In this document: positions 48,148-56,241 of the stretch, piece after piece
How positions within the stretch are numbered: the first letter of the stretch is position 1
Layout: every line of letters starts with the position of its first letter
Source: Streptomyces sp. NBC_00083
Lineage (GTDB): Bacteria > Actinomycetota > Actinomycetes > Streptomycetales > Streptomycetaceae
Direction: 5' to 3'
NCBI RefSeq assembly: GCF_026343295.1
Contig: NZ_JAPELY010000001.1
Span: 3,348,001-3,412,000, forward strand
DNA: 64,000 bases
Made by a program: the position numbers and the translations under genes
Notes under the pieces: model-generated
Database searches by the model: none
Seen by the model: the letters and a program-made list of their open reading frames with translations, nothing else
Told to the model about the DNA's origin: nothing

Positions 48148-48680
48148 CGACCACCTCTCCAACTCCGATACCCACAACGGATCTGACGATCATTCAGGTT
48201 CTCATGTCGGACCCACGGGTCGCTCCCCTGCTGCGCGAGCTCGGTGACGAGTACTCCACGCGCTACGGAAGGGACGCCCACACCGAACTCGCCCGTTACC
48301 CGGACGAGGAGTTCACCGCACCGTACGGAGGGGCGCTGCTCCTACTCCTTCAGCACGGCGATCCCGTGGCGGGCGGCGCCTTCCGCCGCTACGACGGGAC
48401 CACGGCCGAGCTGAAGCGGATCTGGACGCACTCCGCCCACCGCAGGCGGGGCCTGGCGCGGCGCGTCGTTGCCGCACTGGAACACGAGGCGGCCGGCCGC
48501 GGCTACCGGCGGATCCATCTGACCACCGGACCGCGCCAGCCCGAGGCCCGTGCCCTATATCTGACGACCGGCTACACGCCGTTGTTCGACACCGGGGCCG
48601 ATCCCGAAACCATCGGCCCGCTGCCCTTCGAGAAGCACCTGCGACCCGCCCCGCCCCAACGAGAGGCAGCCGGACTGTGA
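48144..48680 (+). CDS. GNAT N-acetyltransferase in the sulfur operon
   Basis: A 178-residue acetyltransferase: LLRELGDEYSTRYG, LLLQHGDPVAGGAFRRYDG, ELKRIWTHSAHRRRGLARRV (acetyl-CoA loop R-R-x-G-L-A), RIHLTTGPRQPEARALYLTT, GYTPLFD. It overlaps the SsuD gene at its start and the binding-protein gene at its end (GTGA), so it is a fixed operon member. Similar GNATs are common beside cystine-type transporters, where they may acetylate S-containing amino acids (as SnaA/SnaB do in Bacillus). That is inference. Confidence 0.85.
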   Translation: MTTTSPTPIPTTDLTIIQVLMSDPRVAPLLRELGDEYSTRYGRDAHTELARYPDEEFTAPYGGALLLLLQHGDPVAGGAFRRYDGTTAELKRIWTHSAHRRRGLARRVVAALEHEAAGRGYRRIHLTTGPRQPEARALYLTTGYTPLFDTGADPETIGPLPFEKHLRPAPPQREAAGL

Positions 48681-49633
48681 GCACCCGTGACACCCGAACA
48701 CGACTGCGTGCGGCTGCCGCCATCGCGCTGCTGCCCGCCCTGACGCTGACCGCCTGCGGAGCCGGTGCCGCCTCCGGCCCCGCGGCGGGCGGTGTCCAGG
48801 CGCCGGCTGCGCCGTCCGGCGACCCGGTCGCCGCCGTACGCACCGTGGACTCCGTCGCCGCGTTGCTCCCCGCCGAAGTCCGCGCGGCGGGCACGCTGCG
48901 GGTCGGCAGCTCGATCGGGTACCCGCCGGGCGCGTACTACCCGAACGGACAGGACAAGCCCGCCGCCGGCCAGGAGATCGACCTCGCCAACGCGGTGGCC
49001 AAGGTCCTCGGCGTGAAGCTGGAGCGGCAGGACGCCTCCTTCGAGACGATCCTGCCCGCCCTCGGCAGCGGCAAGTACGACTTCGCCACCGGCAACTTCG
49101 GCGTCACCGCCGCGCGTCTGAAGACCATCGACTTCGTCACCTACATCAACGACGGCCAGGGCTTCGCGGTGAAGAAGGGAAACACCGCGCTCAAGACCAA
49201 GGTCACGGACCTCACCCAGCTGTGCGGCCTGACCATCGGGACCGGCGTCGGCACCACCTTCGAGGCGACCCTCACCGCGCAGAAGGGCGTCTGCGCCAAG
49301 GCGGGCAAGAAGCCGTACGACGTGAAGGTCTACTCGGAGAACGGGGCGACCCTCACCGCGCTCCAGCAGGGCCGCACCGACGTGATCATGTCGACCATCA
49401 ACGGCCTGCGCTACCAGGCGGCACAGCCCGCGTCCGGGACCGCCTTCCTCGGGGAGTACCACCGCCTCGACGTGGGCTTCGCCTTCAAGAAGGGCTCCCG
49501 GCTCACCCGGGCGTTCCAGGCCGCCGTCAACGAGCTGATCAAGGACGGCGCTTACGGCCGCATCCTCAACAAATGGGGCACCACGTCGTCCGCGATCGAG
49601 ACATCGCGGATCAACCCGCCCGAGCACGCATGA
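48677..49633 (+). CDS. ABC transporter substrate-binding lipoprotein 1
   Basis: A 318-residue SBP family 3 lipoprotein. The signal peptide ends in the lipobox LTAC. The mature protein has GTLRVGSSIGYPPGAYYPNG, the AGQEIDLANAVAKVLGVKLE strand, FETILPALGSGKYDFATGNF and LCGLTIGTGVGTTFEATLTA. Binding residues for an amino-acid-like ligand are in these loops. The GTG at 48677 overlaps the GNAT stop. It should deliver its ligand to the permease at 49717 and perhaps the one at 45257. Confidence 0.92.
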   Translation: MSTRDTRTRLRAAAAIALLPALTLTACGAGAASGPAAGGVQAPAAPSGDPVAAVRTVDSVAALLPAEVRAAGTLRVGSSIGYPPGAYYPNGQDKPAAGQEIDLANAVAKVLGVKLERQDASFETILPALGSGKYDFATGNFGVTAARLKTIDFVTYINDGQGFAVKKGNTALKTKVTDLTQLCGLTIGTGVGTTFEATLTAQKGVCAKAGKKPYDVKVYSENGATLTALQQGRTDVIMSTINGLRYQAAQPASGTAFLGEYHRLDVGFAFKKGSRLTRAFQAAVNELIKDGAYGRILNKWGTTSSAIETSRINPPEHA

Positions 49634-49716
49634 GAGCCGAGCCGAGCCCCCCGGACACACGTGACCGTCATGCCGGACCGCCCCGGCACACCCGAGAGCC
49701 GAGCAGGAACACCACG

Positions 49717-50739
49717 ATGAGACCGATCACCGACACGGCGCCACCCGGCGCGGCCGTCCCGGACGGAGCCCGCGAGGCCCCGCCCGCGCCGGACGGCCCG
49801 GCGTCCTTCAAGGTCGTCCCCGCCCGCCACTACGCCCGCTGGGTGGCGGCAGCCGCCGTGACCGTGCTGACGGCCCAGTTCGTGCACGGGCTCTTCGCCA
49901 ACCCGGTCTGGGAGTGGAGCGTCTTCCGTGACTACGTCCTGTCCGAGACGATCGTGCAGGCGGTGTGGGTGACCCTCCAGCTCACCGCCTACGCGACGGT
50001 GCTGGGCTTCCTCCTGGGGACCGTACTGGCCTTCATGCGGCTGTCGCGCAGCCCGGTCCTGCAGACCGTCGCCTGGACCTACATCTGGATCTTCCGGTCC
50101 ATCCCGATGATCGTCCAGCTGGTGTTCTGGTTCAACCTCAGCGCGCTGTACCAGGAGTTGGGCATCGGTGTCCCCTTCGGACCGGTGCTCTGGTCGGTGG
50201 ACAGCAACAGCATCATCGGCACCATGGGCGCCGCCGTCATCGGGCTGACGCTGCATCAGGGGGCGTACGCCGCCGAGGTCGTACGGGGCGGTGTCCTGGC
50301 GGTCGACCCCGGACAACTGGAGGCCGCCGCGGCGCTGGGCATTCCCCGGCTGCGCCAGATTCGCCGGATCGTACTGCCGCAGGCGATGCGCGCCATCCTG
50401 CCCACGGCGGGAAACGAGATCATCGGCCTGCTCAAGGGCACTTCGGTGGTCTATGTGATGGCGATCGGAGAGCTGTTCTACCAGGTGCAGGTGGTCTACG
50501 GCCGCAACGGCCGCGTCATCCCGCTGCTCCTCGTCGCCACCGCCTGGTACGTGGTGCTGACCTCCCTCCTTTCGATCGCGCAGTACTACGTGGAGCGCCG
50601 CTACGCCCGAGGCGCCGACCGCACCCCACCGCCCACCCCGCTCCAGCGCGCGCGCCGCTTCGCCCGTGCCGTGCGCGGGGCGGCCGCCCGGCCCGACCAG
50701 CCGGTCGTACCCCTTCAGCGCCTGGGAGACAGCAGATGA
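49717..50739 (+). CDS. Amino-acid/cystine-type ABC transporter permease 2
   Basis: A 340-residue HisM-type permease, paralogous to 45257-46279. It shows [80 protein letters not shown] (EAA loop) and [21 protein letters not shown] soluble Pro/Ala-rich N-terminus of about 40 residues precedes the first TM. It is followed by the ATPase gene with a 4-bp overlap. AGGA precedes the ATG. Confidence 0.93.
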   Translation: MRPITDTAPPGAAVPDGAREAPPAPDGPASFKVVPARHYARWVAAAAVTVLTAQFVHGLFANPVWEWSVFRDYVLSETIVQAVWVTLQLTAYATVLGFLLGTVLAFMRLSRSPVLQTVAWTYIWIFRSIPMIVQLVFWFNLSALYQELGIGVPFGPVLWSVDSNSIIGTMGAAVIGLTLHQGAYAAEVVRGGVLAVDPGQLEAAAALGIPRLRQIRRIVLPQAMRAILPTAGNEIIGLLKGTSVVYVMAIGELFYQVQVVYGRNGRVIPLLLVATAWYVVLTSLLSIAQYYVERRYARGADRTPPPTPLQRARRFARAVRGAAARPDQPVVPLQRLGDSR

Positions 50740-51542
50740 GCGACGTGAGCGTGGCCGACGACGAAGCGAAGCCGGCGCACGACGGCGTGATGGTGGACGT
50801 CCGCGGCGTGCACAAGAGCTTCGGACCGCTGAACGTACTGCGTGGCGTGGACCTCCAGGTCCGGGCCGGCGAGGTCACGGTGCTCCTCGGCCCGTCGGGT
50901 TCCGGGAAATCCACCCTGCTGCGCACCATCAACCACCTGGAGAAGGTCAATCACGGCTGGATCAGCATCGACGGCGAACTCATCGGCTACCGCCGGTCCG
51001 GAGACAATCTGTACGAGCTGAAGGAGAAGGACGTTCTGAAGCAGCGCACCCACATCGGGTTCGTCTTCCAGAACTTCAACCTCTTCCCGCACCTGACCGT
51101 CCTGGACAACATCGTCGAGGCTCCCGTCTCCGCGCTGCGCCGCCCGCGCAAGGAGGCGGAGGAATCAGCCCGGCGACTGCTGCGCAGAGTCGGTCTCGCC
51201 GACAAGAGCGACGTCTACCCGAGGCAGCTCTCCGGAGGACAGCAGCAGCGCGTGGCCATCGCCCGCGCACTCGCGCTCGAACCCAAGGTGCTGCTGTTCG
51301 ACGAGCCCACCTCGGCGCTCGACCCCGAACTCGTCGGCGAGGTCCTCGACGTCATCAAGGACCTGGCCCGCTCCGGAACCACCATGATCGTCGTCACCCA
51401 CGAGATCGGCTTCGCCCGCGAGGTCGCCGACACCGTGGTGTTCATGGACGCCGGCGTCGTGGTGGAACAGGGCCCGCCCGCGGTCGTCCTGGACCACCCG
51501 CGCCACGAGCGCACGCGCGCCTTCCTCTCCAAGGTCCTCTGA
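50736..51542 (+). CDS. Amino-acid-type ABC transporter ATPase
   Basis: A 268-residue nucleotide-binding subunit: Walker [16 protein letters not shown]-loop [15 protein letters not shown], signature [15 protein letters not shown], Walker [15 protein letters not shown], and switch His in VVTHEIGFA. This is the GlnQ/HisP/TcyC type. An insertion [20 protein letters not shown] lies between strands before the Q-loop. It is the only ATPase in the locus, although there are two permeases and two binding proteins. It overlaps permease 2 by 4 bp. Confidence 0.94.
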   Translation: MSDVSVADDEAKPAHDGVMVDVRGVHKSFGPLNVLRGVDLQVRAGEVTVLLGPSGSGKSTLLRTINHLEKVNHGWISIDGELIGYRRSGDNLYELKEKDVLKQRTHIGFVFQNFNLFPHLTVLDNIVEAPVSALRRPRKEAEESARRLLRRVGLADKSDVYPRQLSGGQQQRVAIARALALEPKVLLFDEPTSALDPELVGEVLDVIKDLARSGTTMIVVTHEIGFAREVADTVVFMDAGVVVEQGPPAVVLDHPRHERTRAFLSKVL

Positions 51543-51592
51543 CCGCCCCCGTACCCCATCCCCGTCCCGCAGTGCCACCAAGGAGCACGACC

Positions 51593-52576
51593 ATGTCCCC
51601 CTCGATCACCCGCCGAACCACCGCCGCCGTGCTGGGACTGACGACCGCCCTCGTACTCGCCGCCTGCGGCAACCCCTCCGACGGCGGCACGACCGAGATC
51701 GCGGCCACGTCCGGCAGCACGACGAAGATCAACCTGAGCCCGGACCAGCACCGCCTCACCACCGGCAAGGTCGACTCCCTGGCAGCCGAGGTCCCGGAGA
51801 AGATCCGCAGACGAGGCACCCTGGAGATCGTCGGCTCGACCGGCTCCGCAGCGCCCTTGACCTTCCACGCCACCGACAACAGGACCGTCATCGGGGTCGA
51901 ACCCGACCTCGCCTCGCTCGTCGCCGACGTGCTGGGCCTCGAACCGCACTTCACCACGGTCTCCTGGGAGAACATCTTCGTCGGCCTGGACAGCGCCAAG
52001 TACGACGTGGGCTTCAGCAACATCACCGTCACCGAGGAGCGCAAGGAGAAGTACGACTTCGCTTCCTACCGCAAGGACAACCTCGGCTTCGAGGCGAAGA
52101 AGGGCAGCGGTCTGAAGGTCACCGGTCCCCAGGACGTGGCGGGCAGGACCGTCGCCGTGGGCAGCGGAACCAACCAGGAGAAGCTGCTCGTCGAGTGGAG
52201 CAAGGAGAACGAGGAAGCCGGCCGCAAGCCGGTGAACATCAAGTACTACCAGAACGACAGCGACACCTACCTCGCCCTCCAGTCCGGCCGCATCGACCTC
52301 TACCTCGGCCCCAACCCGACCGCCGCCTACCACGCGGCCAGCACGGGCAGGACGGAAGTGGTCGGCACCTACTCCGGTGCCGGCGCCACGCTCCAGGGCC
52401 TCATCGCAGCCACCACGAAGAAGGACAGCGGCCTGGTCAAGCCGCTCACCGACGCGCTCGACGCGATCATCCACAACGGCACCTACGCGAAGGTGCTTGA
52501 GCGCTGGGGCCTGTCCGGCGAGGCCGTGACCAAGTCCGAGACCAACCCGCCCGGACTGCCCAGGACCAACAAGTAG
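51593..52576 (+). CDS. ABC transporter substrate-binding lipoprotein 2
   Basis: A 327-residue SBP family 3 lipoprotein with lipobox LAAC. The mature protein shows RRRGTLEIVGSTGSAAPLTF, VIGVEPDLASLVADVLGLEP, WENIFVGLDSAKYDVGFSNI, TVTEERKEKYDFASYRKDNL and YYQNDSDTYLALQSGRIDLY. It is only distantly similar to binding protein 1, so the two probably bring different ligands to the shared transporter. AAGGAG precedes the ATG. Confidence 0.93.
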   Translation: MSPSITRRTTAAVLGLTTALVLAACGNPSDGGTTEIAATSGSTTKINLSPDQHRLTTGKVDSLAAEVPEKIRRRGTLEIVGSTGSAAPLTFHATDNRTVIGVEPDLASLVADVLGLEPHFTTVSWENIFVGLDSAKYDVGFSNITVTEERKEKYDFASYRKDNLGFEAKKGSGLKVTGPQDVAGRTVAVGSGTNQEKLLVEWSKENEEAGRKPVNIKYYQNDSDTYLALQSGRIDLYLGPNPTAAYHAASTGRTEVVGTYSGAGATLQGLIAATTKKDSGLVKPLTDALDAIIHNGTYAKVLERWGLSGEAVTKSETNPPGLPRTNK

Positions 52577-52706
52577 GCGCCGGTGCGCGGCGCCGCGTCG
52601 CTCCGCCGGACAGTCGTCCCGCACCAGCCGTCCGCACCCCCCAACGCTTCCCGCACGCACCCCCCACGCTCCCCGCACGCACACCCACGCTCCCGAAGGG
52701 TCACCC

Positions 52707-53267
52707 ATGGCCACCGTCCTTTCCGTCTCCGGAAGCCCCTCCGCCACCTCGCGCACCGCCCGCCTGCTGCGGCATCTGGACGCGCGGCTCATCGCACAGG
52801 GACATGACGTCATCCCGCTGGACGTCCGCACCCTCCCCGCCGAGGCCCTGCTCGGTGCCGACTTCCGGCACCCCGCGATCGCCGCGGCGAGCGAACTGTT
52901 CGCCCGCGCCGACGGCGTCGTCATCGGCACGCCCGTCTACAAGGCCGCGTACTCCGGGCTGCTGAAGGCCCTGCTCGACCTGCTGCCGCAGTTCGGCCTC
53001 GTAGGCAAGACGGTTCTCCCGCTGGCGACCGGCGGCAGCACGGCGCACGTCCTGGCGATCGACTACGCGCTGCGCCCGGTCCTCAGCTCCATGGGCGCCG
53101 CGCACATCGTCCAGGGCTGGTTCACGCTCGACCGGGACCTCCTGGTGGGCGCGGACGGCACCCTCACCATCGCGCCGGCCGCGGCCGAGGCCCTGGCAGG
53201 GGTCGTCGACCAGTTCTCCGAAGCCGTCGGCAGCCGTACGGCCCTGACGGCCCGACAGGCCGCCTGA
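52707..53267 (+). CDS. NAD(P)H-dependent FMN reductase (SsuE/MsuE-like)
   Basis: A 186-residue flavodoxin-fold reductase: VLSVSGSPSATSRTARLL (FMN phosphate loop), FARADGVVIGTPVYKAAYSG, LLKALLDLLPQFGLVGKTVL, PLATGGSTAHVLAIDYALRP. This is the SsuE/MsuE pattern over the whole length. It makes FMNH2 for the five LLM monooxygenases and the SfnB-like enzyme of the locus. It ends the first plus-strand operon. Confidence 0.93.
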   Translation: MATVLSVSGSPSATSRTARLLRHLDARLIAQGHDVIPLDVRTLPAEALLGADFRHPAIAAASELFARADGVVIGTPVYKAAYSGLLKALLDLLPQFGLVGKTVLPLATGGSTAHVLAIDYALRPVLSSMGAAHIVQGWFTLDRDLLVGADGTLTIAPAAAEALAGVVDQFSEAVGSRTALTARQAA

Positions 53268-53352
53268 CCGCGAAGGCGCCGGCCGATGCCCGTCCTCGTG
53301 TGCGGGCCCTCTTGACGCGGAGCCAGGACCGCCGGACACTCCGAAGGAGAGA

Positions 53353-53373
53353 TCCCTAGTGAATCAGTAGGAA
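53353..53373. promoter_or_regulatory. Shared sulfur-locus palindrome, copy B
   Basis: TCCCTA, nine bases GTGAATCAG, TAGGAA, immediately before the ATG of leader 3. It matches copy A at 45166-45186 in both arms and shares AATC in the centre. This is a candidate site for the Rrf2 regulator. Confidence 0.6.
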
Positions 53374-53634
53374 ATGATGGAGCGTCAGGAGTCGTGCGCC
53401 GCCGGCCCGGACCGCACCGGCGGCATCGGCCACGCAGTGCGTGCCGACCGTACGGTGCGAGCACTGCGTGCCGACCGTACGGTGCGAGCACTGCGTGCCG
53501 TGCGAGCCGTGCGAGCTGTGCGTGCCGTGCGTGCGGTACGTGCCCTGCGGCCAGGGCGGCCGCCCCTCCTGCTGACCTCCCGCCGTCACATCGATCTCCT
53601 GCGTGTCTGCAGCGCGGCGGACTCCCAGCGCTGA
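53374..53634 (+). CDS. Sulfur-type leader ORF 3, expanded by repeats (86 codons)
   Basis: The last 20 codons read LLLTSRRHIDLLRVCSAADS plus QR, with the S-R-R-H-I-D-L-x-R-V core of the other leaders here. The middle is a run of (V/L)RA and ADRTVRAL units from the 27-bp and 9-bp repeats at 53439-53546, so the leader is three times the usual length. The true start may be an internal GTG. A hairpin follows 5 bp after the stop. It precedes the GST-like gene by 136 bp. Confidence 0.65.
   Translation: MMERQESCAAGPDRTGGIGHAVRADRTVRALRADRTVRALRAVRAVRAVRAVRAVRALRPGRPPLLLTSRRHIDLLRVCSAADSQR
53439..53546 (+). repeat. 27-bp and 9-bp tandem repeats inside leader ORF 3
   Basis: Two perfect 27-bp copies (53439-53465 and 53466-53492), each beginning GCGTGCCGACCGTACG, are followed by five or six degenerate 9-bp units of the type GTGCGTGCC or GTGCGAGCC. 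All keep the reading frame. Unit number probably varies between strains. Confidence 0.85.
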
Positions 53635-53639
53635 CACCG

Positions 53640-53658
53640 GGGGTGCCCAGGGCACCCC
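53640..53658 (+). terminator. Hairpin right after leader ORF 3, possible attenuator
   Basis: GGGGTGCC (53640-53647) pairs perfectly with GGCACCCC (53651-53658) over a 3-nt loop, 5 bp after the leader stop codon. The position suits control by leader translation. Confidence 0.6.
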
Positions 53659-53770
53659 ATCGCTGCCGGGTACGGGTGCGCGCCCACACCGTCGCGCACC
53701 CCCCACGCCACGTGCACCGCTCGACGCGCCGCCGGGCACCGGAGACCGGAACCCGGCCCCAGGGAGACAC

Positions 53771-54730
53771 ATGACCGCCGCACCCCCGCCCACCCTGCCG
53801 TCCTGCCCCCCTTCTCCGGCGTTCCGGGGACGGATCGGCTCCGACGCGAGCAGCGGCTACTACGCCGTGTCCCGCCGCTACCGTCTTCACCTCTCGCCGT
53901 CCTGCCCCCACTGCCTGCGGATCGCCATCACCCATAGCCTGCTCGGTCTCGAAGAGACCCTGCCGCTCGTCGTGCTGCCCGCCGTGCCCGACAGCCCCGA
54001 CGGCGGCTACCGCGCACTGCGCCCGCTCTACGAGGCCGGTTCGCACAGGCATCAGGGGCCGGCCACCACACCGGTACTGAGCGACGACTGGACCGGGCGG
54101 ATCGTCAGCACGGACACCCCCGGCATCCTCCGAGACCTGGCGCGGCACTTCGGCGACGACCGCCCCGACCGGCCCGTCCTCCACCCCGCCGAGGCCCAGG
54201 AGGAGATCGAGCGCATCGGACGCCTCTGCGAGCAGGGCGTCAACGAGGCGGCGCAGCAAGCCGGTCGGGCGGGCGCCGATGCCGGGGCACGCCAGACCGC
54301 CGTCGGCTGCCTGCTGCGGGCCCTGGACTCCCTGGAACGGCGACTCGCCCACCACGACTTCATCCTGGGCGACCACATCACCGCCGCCGACGTGCAGGTG
54401 TGGGTGACCCTGATGTACCTCGACGTCGTGCACCGTCTGCACCTGGACGCCGTAGCGGTTCACCACATCGCCGGCCATCCGCAAGTGTGGGCCTACGCCC
54501 GGCGGCTGGCCGCCCACCCCGCCTTCGCCACCCACCTCGACCTGCCGGGCATCGCCCGTCGCCACCATGCCCACTGCCAAGGTCTGGAGGCCGCGGGTGC
54601 GGCGGTTCACATTCTGGACTGGTCCGCCCCCGCCCTGGAGGCGCCCGCCGCAAGGGCGGCCCACCACGGGCCGGACGGTTTCATGGAACCGCAATACGCC
54701 CTACACCTCCGCCCGTCCGGATGCGCCTAA
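53771..54730 (+). CDS. Glutathionyl-hydroquinone-reductase/GST-like enzyme with CPHC motif
   Basis: A 319-residue thioredoxin-fold plus GST C-terminal protein. RYRLHLSPSCPHCLRIAITH contains the redox motif Cys45-Pro-His-Cys48, as in the ECM4/YqjG (xi-class GST) family. The C-terminal helices show LDSLERRLAHHDFILGDHIT, AADVQVWVTLMYLDVVHRLH, and a conserved HHIAGHPQVWAYARRLAAHP. These enzymes reduce S-conjugates such as glutathionyl-hydroquinones; Streptomyces lack glutathione, so the partner thiol may be mycothiol. Leader ORFs flank it on both sides. GGGAGA precedes the ATG. Confidence 0.85.
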   Translation: MTAAPPPTLPSCPPSPAFRGRIGSDASSGYYAVSRRYRLHLSPSCPHCLRIAITHSLLGLEETLPLVVLPAVPDSPDGGYRALRPLYEAGSHRHQGPATTPVLSDDWTGRIVSTDTPGILRDLARHFGDDRPDRPVLHPAEAQEEIERIGRLCEQGVNEAAQQAGRAGADAGARQTAVGCLLRALDSLERRLAHHDFILGDHITAADVQVWVTLMYLDVVHRLHLDAVAVHHIAGHPQVWAYARRLAAHPAFATHLDLPGIARRHHAHCQGLEAAGAAVHILDWSAPALEAPAARAAHHGPDGFMEPQYALHLRPSGCA

Positions 54731-54817
54731 CGTGCGATGACAGGGGCTGCCGCGGCAGCGCGGCAAGGCCCGAACGGGACCCGACAGCGGATGACAGGGC
54801 GGAGGGAGGCGACGGTG

Positions 54818-54943
54818 ATGTTCTCCCTTCCCCGCCTCCTCGCCCCGGCTGCTCCGGGCCGCACCGCACGGGGCTGCGTCCGTCTGTACTCCCGGCTCCA
54901 CATCGATCTGCAGCGGGTGGCGTGCGCCCTTTGTCGTTCCTGA
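54818..54943 (+). CDS. Sulfur-type leader peptide 4 (41 codons)
   Basis: Starts MFSLPRLLAPAAPG and ends YSRLHIDLQRVACALCRS. The H-I-D-L-x-R-V core with two Cys codons near the end matches the other three leaders. GGAGGGAGGCGACGGTG before the ATG is a strong ribosome site. It stops 74 bp before the LLM gene at 55018; a GCCCT/AGGGC stem (54961-54977) lies between them. Confidence 0.78.
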   Translation: MFSLPRLLAPAAPGRTARGCVRLYSRLHIDLQRVACALCRS

Positions 54944-55017
54944 CCCGTTCCTCGCAGCCGGCCCTCCGCATCAGGGCGCGGTGATCACGTACGGTCGACC
55001 AGGAAGGCACCCCTTTC

Positions 55018-56220
55018 GTGTCCGCACACCCTCCCCTTCACCTTGCCGTGGCGCTGGACGGCGCCGGCTGGCACCCGGCCGCATGGCGCGAGCCGGGCGC
55101 CCGGCCCCACGACCTGTTCACCGCCGGCTACTGGGCCGGTCTCGTGACCGAGGCCGAACGCGGCCTGCTCGACTTCGTGACGTTCGAGGACTCGTTCGGG
55201 CCGCAGTCCTCCCACCCGACCGAGCCCGACGGGCGTACCGACCAGGTACGGGGCCGGCTCGACGCGGTGCTCGTCGCCGCACGGGTCGCCCCGCTGACCC
55301 GGCACATCGGATTGGTGCCGACCGTGGTGGCCACGCACACCGAGCCGTTCCACATCTCCAAGGCGATCGCCACACTGGATTACGTCAGTGCCGGTCGCGC
55401 CGGGCTGCGCGTCCAGGTCGCGGCACGGCAGGACGAGGCCGCGCACATCGGGCGCCGCACCCTTCCCCGTCTTCACCCCGCCGACTGGGACACCCCGCAG
55501 GGCCGCGCACTGGCCGCCGAACTCTTCGAGGAGGCCGCCGACCACATCGAGGTGGTACGGCGCCTGTGGGACAGCTGGGAGGACGACGCGGAGATACGCG
55601 ATGTCGCCACCGGGCGTTTCATCGACCGCGACAAGCTGCACTACATCGACTTCGAAGGCCGGCACTTCAGCGTCAAGGGACCCTCCATCACCCCTCGGCC
55701 ACCCCAGGGACAGCCCGTCGTCAGCGCTCTCGCGCACCACAGCGTGCCGTACCAACTGGTCGGCCGTGCCGCCGACATCGGCTACATCACTCCGCACGAC
55801 ACCGACCAGGCCCTCGCCACCGTGGCCGAAATCCGTGCCGCGCAGGCCGCGGCGGGGCGTGAACACGAGCCGCTGCACGTCTTCGGCGACCTGGTGGTGT
55901 TCCTGGACGACGACCCCGCGGCGGCCAGGGGCCGGAAGGACCGCCTCGACGACCTCGCGGGCACCGTCTACACCAGCGACGCCGAGGTGTTCACGGGCAC
56001 CCCCGGGCAACTGGCCGACCTCCTCCTGGAGTGGCGCGAGGCCGGTTTGAGCGGCTTCCGGCTGCGCCCCGCAGCGATCGGTCACGACCTGGAGCAGATC
56101 ACCCGCCACCTGGTGCCCGAGCTCCAGCGCCGGGCCGCCTTCCGGCACGCCTACGAGGCGAGCACCCTGCGCGGACTGCTCGGACTCGCCCGCCCCCTGA
56201 ACCGCTACACCGCTGCCTGA
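55018..56220 (+). CDS. LLM-class flavin-dependent monooxygenase A
   Basis: A 400-residue luciferase-like (TIM barrel) flavin monooxygenase: LAVALDGAGWHPAAWR, EAERGLLDFVTFEDSFGPQS, GLVPTVVATHTEPFHISKAI, ATLDYVSAGRAGLRVQVAAR. The HFSVKGPSITPRPPQGQPVV loop and C-terminal GFRLRPAAIGHDLEQITRHL are family-typical. It probably oxidises an organosulfur compound with FMNH2. It is first of four consecutive LLM genes. The GTG at 55018 is used. Confidence 0.88.
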   Translation: MSAHPPLHLAVALDGAGWHPAAWREPGARPHDLFTAGYWAGLVTEAERGLLDFVTFEDSFGPQSSHPTEPDGRTDQVRGRLDAVLVAARVAPLTRHIGLVPTVVATHTEPFHISKAIATLDYVSAGRAGLRVQVAARQDEAAHIGRRTLPRLHPADWDTPQGRALAAELFEEAADHIEVVRRLWDSWEDDAEIRDVATGRFIDRDKLHYIDFEGRHFSVKGPSITPRPPQGQPVVSALAHHSVPYQLVGRAADIGYITPHDTDQALATVAEIRAAQAAAGREHEPLHVFGDLVVFLDDDPAAARGRKDRLDDLAGTVYTSDAEVFTGTPGQLADLLLEWREAGLSGFRLRPAAIGHDLEQITRHLVPELQRRAAFRHAYEASTLRGLLGLARPLNRYTAA

Positions 56221-56241
56221 AGCCGGAGGAGTCGTACGACC

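Noticed and set aside
53356..53793. Minus-strand ORF rich in THGTHSSHGSHG repeats
   Set aside because: It is the antisense reading of the tandem repeats in leader ORF 3; no ribosome site or conserved feature supports it.
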